Shown here in pieces: positions 1-5,966 of a DNA stretch of 8,810 bases. Each line of letters opens with the position of its first letter. Position 1 is the first letter of the stretch. Below the pieces are notes generated by a model. That model saw only the letters and a program-made list of their open reading frames with translations, was not told the origin of the DNA and searched no databases. The stretch is from the NCBI GenBank assembly GCA_027064945.1, contig JAMOPB010000371.1:1-8810 (forward strand), in the 5' to 3' direction. Source of the DNA: Candidatus Cloacimonadota bacterium (lineage in GTDB: Bacteria; Cloacimonadota; Cloacimonadia; Cloacimonadales; TCS61). A program made the translations under genes and the position numbers.

Positions 1-591
1 TGCTATTATTCCTGCATCCACAGTAGATTGAACTTTCGGATTTACAGCTTCGGAATGAGTTAAAAGCGCAACCTTTGGATTTGGATTTCCCAAACCATGA
101 GCTACTCTTACACAATTGTTGATTATTGATACTTTTTCTTGTAAATTTGGAAGAGGTAAAAAACCACCATCACCCATCAATATAAGCCTTTCGGGAGTTT
201 CATAAGCCAATACATCGCTCATTGTGTTTCCTGTACGTAATCCTTTCTCTTTATCTAAAACTGCTTTTAATAATGTTCCCGTATCGCATTTGCCTTTTAA
301 AATTAAATCTCCCTTACCTTCCTTGATAAGCTCAACAGCTCTTACTGCTCCGGCTTTAATGTCGATACCTGTATCTACTATTTCAAATGCATCTTGCAAT
401 TCAGGAGCATTTTCTTTTAAATATGCAAGAATAGTAGCTTGATCTCCGGTCATTATGCAATTTGCTAAATTCTCTTTATTCGCCATAATTGCCGCTTCTA
501 TTGCAGATGGCGTATGTGCTGCTGCAATTACAACTGTCTTCTTGGGTAATTGCTTAACTTTCTCTACTAATTGATCAAAGTTTTTTACCAT
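1..591 (-). CDS. ptb: Phosphate butyryltransferase / phosphate acetyltransferase family protein (partial, 3' end outside window)
   Basis: The first 197 codons are present and the frame runs off the left edge, so roughly the last third of a ~300-residue protein is missing. The product belongs to the PTA/PTB family (phosphotransacylases). These move an acyl group from acyl-CoA to phosphate, and with an acyl kinase this yields ATP in the cytoplasm of fermenters. Visible family signatures are the 'GDLILKGKCDTGTLLKAVLDK' region followed by GLRTG..MS (about residues 98-127) and the 'LMGDGGFLPLP' strand-loop (about 140-150), which matches the TDGG..I.P pattern of Ptb. The start ATG (589-591) is preceded on the minus strand by GGAGG (complement of 597-601) with a 5-base spacer. 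The short N-terminal region favours Ptb over the longer Pta proteins, but substrate (butyryl versus acetyl or other branched acyl) cannot be decided from sequence. It diverges from the M23 gene. A kinase partner (buk-like) would be expected downstream, outside the window. Confidence 0.88.
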   Translation of the reverse strand, partial: MVKNFDQLVEKVKQLPKKTVVIAAAHTPSAIEAAIMANKENLANCIMTGDQATILAYLKENAPELQDAFEIVDTGIDIKAGAVRAVELIKEGKGDLILKGKCDTGTLLKAVLDKEKGLRTGNTMSDVLAYETPERLILMGDGGFLPLPNLQEKVSIINNCVRVAHGLGNPNPKVALLTHSEAVNPKVQSTVDAGIIA

Positions 592-788
592 TTATTCCTC
601 CGGAAAATATATTTTTGATAACATTAAATTATGCATAATTCTTTTGGCGTTTTAGCTAATTAAGGTCAAGTAATTTATCATTAAAGCAATATAAGATATT
701 GTTAAATTAGACTATAGCGTAATTTTTAAATATCTTGACACCAAAGCAGTGAATTCATCACTTGATAAAAAAAATATAAAGGAGAGAT
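592..788. other. Divergent intergenic region between ptb-like gene and M23 peptidase gene
   Basis: This region of about 197 bp must carry the start signals for both diverging genes. The ptb-side Shine-Dalgarno lies at 597-601 (minus strand). The M23-side site AAAGGAG lies at 778-784, four bases before its ATG. A perfect 14-bp palindrome, AATTATGCATAATT, occupies 627-640, 36 bases upstream of the ptb start. A TTGACA hexamer lies at 735-740, but the nearest -10-like hexamer (TTGATA, 762-767) is 21 bases away, too far for a standard sigma-70 promoter. I find no convincing promoter pair on either strand and no RNA gene. Confidence 0.6.
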
Positions 789-1721
789 ATGGCTGTTAAG
801 AAAAGATGGCATATTGCTTTGTCAGCGACAGGTGCTTCACAAGTAAAAAGCTTTAGTATTTCGCAGAAGAGTGGAATAATATTAATGTCTATTTTAGCTA
901 CAATAATCACACTCTCCGTATTTAGTGCTATTTATATCGGATATAACCAAGTGCGTATTGTTCGTGCTAATAATATTTTGGATGAAAACAAAAGACTTCA
1001 ATCTGAGATTACGTATTTATCGGCTCAAGTAGATTCTATTATGCATAAAATGAAGCAAATGGAAGACTGGGAAGATAAAGTTCGTGATGATAAAAATTTC
1101 AAAAAAGTGAATAAAGAAATACGCGAGATGGGTGTTGGTGGTCTTCCTGTATATGATTCCACTTTTGTAAATCTTGGGAAAGATTTCAGTGATGAATATA
1201 ATAACTTGCAAAAGAATCTCGTTGCCCTGAATGCGAAATTAGATTTTGATTATGAATCTCATGAAGAGCTTATAAAACAAATAGATTTACAAGAATTGCT
1301 GTATCGTAGCACACCATCAATCTATCCAACATTTGGAAGAATTTCTGACCCGTATGGTTGGAGAAAACATCCGGTTACCGGGAAACGTAGTTTTCATAGT
1401 GGATTAGATTTGAGTAATAAACCGGGAACTCCTATTTATGCTACTGCTGACGGAGTGGTTTCTAAAACAGGAAAGAAAAAATTATTGGGAAGATATATTC
1501 AAATTTCTCATAAATTCGGTTATACAACTAAATACGGACATTTAAATAAGATATTGGTGAAGAAAGGTGAAAAAGTTCATCGAGGTCAGATTATTGCAGA
1601 AATGGGAAACACAGGACGATCAACAGGTCCTCATTTGCATTATGAGGTTTTAAGATATAATAAAAATAGGAATCCGTATAAATATTTGAATAAAACAAAA
1701 AACGATATTGTAGTTAAATAA
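789..1721 (+). CDS. Membrane-anchored coiled-coil M23 (LytM-type) peptidoglycan endopeptidase
   Basis: This 310-residue protein is a predicted zinc metallopeptidase that cuts peptide cross-links of peptidoglycan in the periplasm. Residues 1-28 are a basic cytoplasmic tail, about 29-52 form a single hydrophobic membrane segment, and about 60-112 are heptad-like and charged, consistent with a coiled coil. The M23 domain spans about 175-297. The metal and catalytic residues are all visible: H203 and D207 (HSGLD), H251 (YGHL), and H282 and H284 (GPHLHYE). It should therefore be active, unlike degenerate LytM regulators such as EnvC. The start is supported by AAAGGAG four bases upstream. It leads a transcription unit with xseB (24-base gap). 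The architecture (basic tail, TM, coil, M23) is the widespread family found near cell-shape and division genes. An FtsE/FtsX-like pair lies about 2.3 kb downstream, so a link to division is possible but inferred. Confidence 0.93.
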   Translation: MAVKKRWHIALSATGASQVKSFSISQKSGIILMSILATIITLSVFSAIYIGYNQVRIVRANNILDENKRLQSEITYLSAQVDSIMHKMKQMEDWEDKVRDDKNFKKVNKEIREMGVGGLPVYDSTFVNLGKDFSDEYNNLQKNLVALNAKLDFDYESHEELIKQIDLQELLYRSTPSIYPTFGRISDPYGWRKHPVTGKRSFHSGLDLSNKPGTPIYATADGVVSKTGKKKLLGRYIQISHKFGYTTKYGHLNKILVKKGEKVHRGQIIAEMGNTGRSTGPHLHYEVLRYNKNRNPYKYLNKTKNDIVVK

Positions 1722-1735
1722 AAAACTTTTTGATT

Positions 1736-1739
1736 GGGA
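1736..1739 (+). promoter_or_regulatory. Ribosome binding site of xseB that decides its start
   Basis: GGGA lies six bases before the ATG at 1746. An in-frame TTG at 1734 overlaps this site and has only T-rich sequence in front of it, so the ATG is the better start. An ATG at 1741 is out of frame. Confidence 0.5.
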
Positions 1740-1745
1740 AATGTT

Positions 1746-1964
1746 ATGGATAAAAATTTAAATTTTGAACAAGCAATAAAACGTTTGGAAGAGATAGTTG
1801 GAAAACTGGAAAATGGTGTGGATGAACTTGAAGAAGTGGTAACACTTTTTGAAGCAGGTTCCGAAGCTGCTAAAATTTGTTCGGAAAAATTAATTGTTAT
1901 AGAAAATAAAATTGATATAATTACAAAAAAAGTTGAAGAACAAAATTCAATTAACGAGGTATAA
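1746..1964 (+). CDS. xseB: Exodeoxyribonuclease VII small subunit
   Basis: This 72-residue protein is XseB, the small helical subunit that decorates the XseA catalytic subunit of exonuclease VII, a single-strand DNA exonuclease. The whole family pattern is visible: NFEQAIKRLEEIVGKLE near the N terminus, then an acidic helix, then LFEAGSEAAKICSEKL (about residues 36-51), corresponding to the usual 'L..YE.G..L...C...L' second helix. Length is normal for the family. I chose the ATG at 1746 over an in-frame TTG at 1734 because GGGA is correctly spaced only for the former. The stop TAA overlaps the ispA ATG by one base (TAATG), implying translational coupling. xseB next to ispA is a common bacterial arrangement. 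The large-subunit gene xseA, often directly upstream, is not here. That place is taken by the M23 gene. Confidence 0.93.
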   Translation: MDKNLNFEQAIKRLEEIVGKLENGVDELEEVVTLFEAGSEAAKICSEKLIVIENKIDIITKKVEEQNSINEV

Positions 1965-2860
1965 TGAATAATACAGATCGTAAATTATTAAAAAAAGATC
2001 TAAAAGAGAAAAGAGAATTGGTTAATATTGAGATTGATCGATTTTTACCAAGAAAGGATGAGTATCCAAAGCAAATCCATAAAGCAATGAGACATACCCT
2101 TTTTGCAGGTGGCAAACGCTTGAGATCTTATCTTATGATTAATGCTTACAAATTATTCCGAGATAATGTAGAAAAAACTTATGAAGTGGCCGGAGCTATT
2201 GAAATTTTGCATACTTACACATTGATTCATGATGATTTACCGGCAATTGATAATGATGATAAACGTAGAGGCAGAAAAGCTTGTCATGTGATTTATGGAG
2301 ATGATATTGCTTTATTAGCCGGTGATGCATTGCTTGTAAGTGCATTTGATGTAATTAATTCATCAAAATTAGAAGAAAAATTGAAACTGCAGATTATTAA
2401 AGAACTTAGTCACGAAACAGGCTCTACAGGTTTGATTGGTGGACAGATGGTTGATATTTTATCCGAAGGGAAAAAAATAACAAAGAAAACTTTGGAATAT
2501 ATTCATAAAAATAAAACAGGTAGATTGATTAATCTTCCTATCCGCTTTGCGTGTCTTATTGCTGAAGCTCCTAAAGCTGATATGGATAGAATGGAAAAAT
2601 TTGGTAATAAAATTGGTTTGGCTTTTCAAATTGTTGATGATATTTTGGATGTGGAAGGTGATCCAGCTACTTTAGGCAAAACTATTGGCAAGGATGATAA
2701 AGTTCAAAAAGCAACTTTCCCCGCATTATATGGCTTGGAAAAATCTCGCCAAATGGCAAACGATTTAATTGCTGATGCTCAAAAATTGCTGGAGCCTTAT
2801 GGAGAAAAAGCAAAAATGTTAAATCTCCTAGCTGAATATATTATTACTAGAAAAGTATAA
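1964..2860 (+). CDS. ispA: Polyprenyl (farnesyl/geranylgeranyl) diphosphate synthase
   Basis: This 298-residue protein is a trans-isoprenyl diphosphate synthase. It condenses isopentenyl diphosphate with allylic diphosphates in the cytoplasm, feeding undecaprenyl phosphate and quinone side chains. Visible motifs are GGKRLR (49-54), the first aspartate-rich motif DDLPAID (90-96) followed by NDDKRRG, KTG (184-186), GGQMVD (159-164) and the second aspartate-rich motif FQIVDDILD (221-229). The two-residue expansion in the first motif (DDxxxxD), with an aromatic residue (Y85) five positions before it, is the type II bacterial farnesyl diphosphate synthase pattern, so C15 is the likely product. C20 cannot be excluded. 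GAGG (1956-1959) sits four bases before the ATG, and the gene overlaps the xseB stop by one base. An intrinsic terminator begins 24 bases after its stop. No dxs follows, unlike in E. coli. Confidence 0.93.
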   Translation: MNNTDRKLLKKDLKEKRELVNIEIDRFLPRKDEYPKQIHKAMRHTLFAGGKRLRSYLMINAYKLFRDNVEKTYEVAGAIEILHTYTLIHDDLPAIDNDDKRRGRKACHVIYGDDIALLAGDALLVSAFDVINSSKLEEKLKLQIIKELSHETGSTGLIGGQMVDILSEGKKITKKTLEYIHKNKTGRLINLPIRFACLIAEAPKADMDRMEKFGNKIGLAFQIVDDILDVEGDPATLGKTIGKDDKVQKATFPALYGLEKSRQMANDLIADAQKLLEPYGEKAKMLNLLAEYIITRKV

Positions 2861-2884
2861 AATTAGAAAATAAAATTATTTTAT

Positions 2885-2907
2885 GGGGCTTTTGCAGCCC
2901 CTTTTTT
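2885..2907 (+). terminator. Intrinsic terminator after ispA, directly upstream of dut
   Basis: A perfect 6-bp stem GGGGCT/AGCCCC (2885-2890 with 2896-2901) closes a 5-base loop and is followed at once by six T residues. This is a strong Rho-independent terminator for the M23-xseB-ispA unit. Only 14 bases separate the T-run from the dut start codon. Confidence 0.9.
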
Positions 2908-2911
2908 ATTT

Positions 2912-2915
2912 AGGA
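2912..2915 (+). promoter_or_regulatory. Ribosome binding site of dut that decides its start
   Basis: AGGA lies six bases before the ATG at 2922. The same frame is open back to an ATG at 2883, but that codon touches the terminator stem and has no Shine-Dalgarno, so it is not the real start. Confidence 0.65.
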
Positions 2916-2921
2916 TGGATT

Positions 2922-3359
2922 ATGATTGATGTAAAAATTAAAAAAATCACAGAAAATGCAAAATTACCCGAAAGAATGACAGAACATGCTGCCGGTTATG
3001 ATCTGTATTCGGCAAATAAAGAAAATATTATTTTGGAACCCGGAAAAATGGCAAAGGTTCCAACCGGTATTGCAATTAGTTTGCCAATAAATTATGAAGC
3101 TCAGATTCGCCCCAGAAGTGGATTAGCTTACAAATTTCAAATTGGTGTATTGAACTCGCCCGGCACAATTGATGCCGATTATAGGGGAGAGATAGGAATA
3201 TTAATGTTCAATTTTGGTGAGGACAATTTTATTATCAAACCGCAAATGCGAATTGCTCAAATGGTTATTGCTAAACATGAAGTTGCTAATTTTCTTATTA
3301 GTGAAGAATTGGATGAAACCAAGCGTAATGATGGCGGATTTGGACATAGTAATTATTAG
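2922..3359 (+). CDS. dut: Deoxyuridine 5'-triphosphate nucleotidohydrolase (dUTPase)
   Basis: This 145-residue trimeric-type dUTPase hydrolyses dUTP to dUMP and pyrophosphate, keeping uracil out of DNA and supplying dTMP synthesis. All five family motifs are visible: AGYDLYSA (24-31), PRSGLA (64-69), GVLNSPGTIDADYRGEI (75-91) with the catalytic aspartate D84, RIAQMVI (110-116), and the C-terminal glycine-rich lid RNDGGFGHS (135-143). In the lid, the usual GGFGST is GGFGHS, a small variation. Length matches the family. The start at 2922 is chosen because AGGA is well spaced and residue 2 onward (IDVKIKK) fits the family N terminus. An upstream ATG at 2883 would add 13 residues encoded by the terminator. 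The next gene begins two bases after the stop. Confidence 0.95.
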   Translation: MIDVKIKKITENAKLPERMTEHAAGYDLYSANKENIILEPGKMAKVPTGIAISLPINYEAQIRPRSGLAYKFQIGVLNSPGTIDADYRGEIGILMFNFGEDNFIIKPQMRIAQMVIAKHEVANFLISEELDETKRNDGGFGHSNY

Positions 3360-3361
3360 AA

Positions 3362-3976
3362 ATGAATAATTCTAATTTGCAAGAAGTTGAATTACCATTT
3401 GGGAAAACAATTCTCCAATTTAAGAATCAAGGTGTTAGCTCTGATAGCAAATTACTATTTGATGAAGTTGTTCAAGAAGACTTTAGTGATGCTTTTTGCT
3501 TGGAACTTGGCTGCGGAAACGGAGTGATTTCTCTGATGCTTGCACATTATCATCCTGATTGGAAAATTACAGCGATTGATATTCAACCGGAATTAATTCA
3601 ATTGGCTAAGAAGAATAACCGGCTATGTGGAACAGCTGTTTTATTTGAAAATGGTGATATAAAAAAATATTCAAGCGCTGAAAAATTTGATCTGATTTTT
3701 TCTAATCCACCATTTTTTGAGCTTGGTAAATTTCGCTTAAGCGATGATAATTCTCGAAATATTGCAAGGCATGAAATTGAATGCAACTTGAGAGATGTTT
3801 TAATCAATATAAAAAGAAATCTGAAGCTAAATGGAAAAGCATATCTTATCTATCCCATTCAGCGGTTGGAACAAATTGAAACAGAATCGAAAAAGGTTGA
3901 CCTTATTCTGATTGAAAAAAAAATTATAATTAATGAAAATAAAGTCATTGCTATTTTAAAGCAGACTGAAAATTGA
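3362..3976 (+). CDS. TrmN6/YfiC-like SAM-dependent methyltransferase (putative tRNA adenine-N6 methyltransferase)
   Basis: This 204-residue class I methyltransferase has the SAM-binding motif LELGCGNG (47-54), an acidic ribose-binding position (AIDIQ, 71-75) and NPPFF (115-119), the catalytic motif of N6-adenine and related amino-methyltransferases. The following ARHE (135-138) and the early 'G..SDSKLLFD' segment (24-34) are characteristic of the TrmN6/YfiC group, which methylates A37 of tRNA1(Val) in E. coli. It is somewhat shorter than the E. coli protein, mostly at the C terminus. Substrate is therefore inferred, and RlmA-like or protein-directed activity cannot be excluded by eye. No clear Shine-Dalgarno precedes the ATG, which is two bases after the dut stop, so expression probably depends on translational coupling. 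Confidence 0.8.
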   Translation: MNNSNLQEVELPFGKTILQFKNQGVSSDSKLLFDEVVQEDFSDAFCLELGCGNGVISLMLAHYHPDWKITAIDIQPELIQLAKKNNRLCGTAVLFENGDIKKYSSAEKFDLIFSNPPFFELGKFRLSDDNSRNIARHEIECNLRDVLINIKRNLKLNGKAYLIYPIQRLEQIETESKKVDLILIEKKIIINENKVIAILKQTEN

Positions 3977-4005
3977 GTATCAAAAATTAAATATTAAGGA
4001 ATAAG

Positions 4006-4623
4006 ATGTTAAAAATTTCTGATTTTTTCTTAAACAAAAAAAAAGAGAATATACTTTCTATAGGATACTTGGAAATTGAACATAGCCAAATTGTGAATCT
4101 TATTGGCAATAACAATTCCGGTAAATCATTGTTTTTTAAAACAATTCATGGAGATTATTTTAATTTTTCCGGTGATATAATTATCAAAGAAAAACCTGCT
4201 GTATTTTATCGTAAACGTAAACAAACAGCTCTTGTGGAAGTAGCTTCAAACCTTTTACCAAATGAAACTGTTTGGGCAAACATTCTTTTGCCTTTTCCTA
4301 AAATTAGCTCAAGAATAAAAATGAAAATATCGGAGCTGTGTTTTTTGGTTGGAATCGATGATATTCTACATGAAAAAGTGAGAAATATTTCTTTTTCACA
4401 ACAAAAATTTGTAGAGATAATCAGGTCTGTTGTTCAGCTGCCGTATCTGGTAATGGTTGATGATATTGATATGTATTTTGATGAAGTAAATTACGCGAAA
4501 GCAATTGAAGTGTTGAAATTCGCAGTTTCAAGCGGGTCTAGTGTGCTTCTTAGTTCCAAGAAAAAATTACCTTATGTCGATAGAACCATAAAAATTCAAA
4601 CTTCTACGGTGGTCGAATTATGA
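4006..4623 (+). CDS. ftsE: FtsE-like ABC ATPase with degenerate catalytic motifs
   Basis: This 205-residue protein has the size of FtsE, the ATPase partner of FtsX at the division site, and ATGA-overlaps an FtsX-like gene. Walker A is intact (GNNNSGKS, 34-41). The segment 71-93 aligns without gaps to the FtsE Q-loop region (pattern ..LL..xTVxxNI), but the Q-loop glutamine is V79. The signature LSGGQ reads ISFSQ (128-132). Walker B is LVMVDD (148-153), with the catalytic glutamate replaced by D153. The switch-histidine position (VLLSSKK, 180-186) carries K185. The D-loop aspartate (D159) remains. By family knowledge, loss of these residues weakens ATP hydrolysis, so the protein may bind ATP without efficient turnover. 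AAGGA (3996-4000) lies five bases before the ATG. The assignment to FtsE rests on length, Q-region alignment and the FtsX neighbour. Another small ABC subunit is the alternative. Confidence 0.75.
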   Translation: MLKISDFFLNKKKENILSIGYLEIEHSQIVNLIGNNNSGKSLFFKTIHGDYFNFSGDIIIKEKPAVFYRKRKQTALVEVASNLLPNETVWANILLPFPKISSRIKMKISELCFLVGIDDILHEKVRNISFSQQKFVEIIRSVVQLPYLVMVDDIDMYFDEVNYAKAIEVLKFAVSSGSSVLLSSKKKLPYVDRTIKIQTSTVVEL

Positions 4624-5399
4624 AAAGAGGTTTAGTTTTTCAAATTATTGTTACATTTATCTTATTGATCGGATGGAATATTCTCCATTTTGGTTTTGAG
4701 AAACAACAAAGAAAAATTTATGCAAAATCAAGTCAGGCAAAAATGATAATCTTTGCTGAAGATTTAAGTAAATTAAAAGATTTGGAAATAGATTTCGAGC
4801 AAGTTTATTATATTGATAATGTGGAAATAGAATCTGATGAAAATGTGGCAAAATCTTTAATTGAAAATTATGATTTGGGTGATGTGAGTGATATTTTGGT
4901 TTCTTACAATTTACCGAATATTATGTCAGTTACTTTTAATGGTTCGCATTTTAGAACTAAAGAAAAAAAAGAAGTAATGGATTTTCTAAAACAGAATTAT
5001 CCTGAATTAAACTTTGCTTTTGATGAAGTGTTATGGCAAACTTCCGAAGATGAATTGAGTAGTTTGCAAGAAAATTATTTAATTGCGAATTTAGTTTTAT
5101 TGGTTGTTTTCCTCTTTATCCTTATCTTTTTACGTATTCATTTTGAAATTAAGCATGATGAATATTGGAGAATTTTCAGATCAGCCGGAGGAAACTATCA
5201 AAAAAGAAATATCGAATATATTAAAGATTCAATCTATTTAACTCTAATTCCTGTTGGTCTTGTGATGGCTGTCTATTATTTTCTTACTTATAGAAAAACA
5301 ATAAATTATCACTTAGATATTACTTTATTCGGAATCGAATTGGCTGCAATTGTCTTAGTAGCTTTAGTTTCCAGAATTTTATTATGGAGTAAATTTTAA
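4620..5399 (+). CDS. ftsX: FtsX-like cell division permease-type membrane protein
   Basis: This 259-residue protein has the FtsX topology. TM1 (about 5-24) is followed by an extracytoplasmic domain of about 125 residues (25-150), then TM2 (about 153-173), a cytoplasmic coupling loop containing EYWRIFRSAGG (181-191), TM3 (about 203-223) and TM4 (about 234-255). The external domain contains a YNLPNIMSVTF stretch (96-106) resembling the NPLP..f.V segment of FtsX. Family members transmit FtsE-driven change across the membrane to activate peptidoglycan hydrolases at the septum. The cytoplasmic N-terminal tail is only about four residues, much shorter than in E. coli FtsX. Its ATG overlaps the ATPase stop (ATGA), so the two are translationally coupled. 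pgsA starts three bases after its stop. The call rests on topology and gene pairing more than on strong sequence identity. Confidence 0.75.
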   Translation: MKRGLVFQIIVTFILLIGWNILHFGFEKQQRKIYAKSSQAKMIIFAEDLSKLKDLEIDFEQVYYIDNVEIESDENVAKSLIENYDLGDVSDILVSYNLPNIMSVTFNGSHFRTKEKKEVMDFLKQNYPELNFAFDEVLWQTSEDELSSLQENYLIANLVLLVVFLFILIFLRIHFEIKHDEYWRIFRSAGGNYQKRNIEYIKDSIYLTLIPVGLVMAVYYFLTYRKTINYHLDITLFGIELAAIVLVALVSRILLWSKF

Positions 5400-5402
5400 A
5401 AT

Positions 5403-5966
5403 ATGAAAAAACAAATTCCAAATATTCTAACAATGTTTCGTATCGTATTAGTGCCATATTTTTTGTGGCTTACCTATTTTTCTCAGCCAACTAATTATTC
5501 TATTTGGATTACTGTTGTATTTATTGTTGCCAGTATTACCGATTATTTAGATGGAATGTTGGCACGAAAGTTTAATGTAATTAGTAATTTCGGAAAAATT
5601 ATGGATCCTCTTGCGGATAAATTATTAGTTATCTCAGCTTTGTTTGCTCTCTATTCACCTATGAAATTTATCTCATTGGCTGTAATTCTGATTATCATTG
5701 TCAGAGAAGTTTTAATTACTATTTTGCGTGATTATTATGCTCGCAAGAAAATTTATATTGCAGCAAATAATTGGGGAAAAATTAAAACAGTTGCCCAAAT
5801 GGTGGGAATTATTGCTGTTCTGCTTTACAGTAGTTATCTTCAATACAACGGCTTGCAACCAAATGAAACTGCAAAGTTAATTATCAGAATATATTTTTGG
5901 ATAACAGCAGCAATAACTGTTTATTCCGGAATGAATTATATTTTTGTAGGGAAAGAAGATAAATAA
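5403..5966 (+). CDS. pgsA: CDP-diacylglycerol-glycerol-3-phosphate 3-phosphatidyltransferase
   Basis: This 187-residue integral membrane enzyme has the CDP-alcohol phosphatidyltransferase signature in full: D47..D50-G51-xx-A54-R55-x8-G64-xxx-D68-xxx-D72. These aspartates bind the metal and the CDP-lipid. The N terminus (KKQIPNILTMFRIVLVPYF) is the typical PgsA opening, and several hydrophobic segments follow (about 9-27, 33-48, 75-103, 128-145, 160-180). PgsA makes phosphatidylglycerol phosphate, the committed step to phosphatidylglycerol and cardiolipin. Length is normal. Other CDP-alcohol transferases (PssA, Cls-type) are less likely given the N terminus. It starts three bases after ftsX, with only a distant GGAG (5386-5389), and its stop overlaps the next ATG by one base (TAATG), placing it inside the operon. 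Confidence 0.92.
   Translation: MKKQIPNILTMFRIVLVPYFLWLTYFSQPTNYSIWITVVFIVASITDYLDGMLARKFNVISNFGKIMDPLADKLLVISALFALYSPMKFISLAVILIIIVREVLITILRDYYARKKIYIAANNWGKIKTVAQMVGIIAVLLYSSYLQYNGLQPNETAKLIIRIYFWITAAITVYSGMNYIFVGKEDK

Noticed and set aside
224..442. 72-codon open frame on the plus strand
   Set aside because: It lies fully antisense to the ptb-like gene, has no family features and no ribosome site. It is a shadow frame.
735..767. TTGACA followed by TTGATA as a sigma-70 promoter for the M23 gene
   Set aside because: The spacer is 21 bases, too long, and no -10-like hexamer lies at 16-18 bases.
1734..1745. TTG start adding four residues to XseB
   Set aside because: There is no Shine-Dalgarno before it, and the TTG overlaps the site serving the ATG at 1746.
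4006..4623. Calling the FtsE-like gene a pseudogene
   Set aside because: The frame is intact, has a good ribosome site, overlaps its partner by ATGA and keeps Walker A. The altered residues look like divergence rather than decay.
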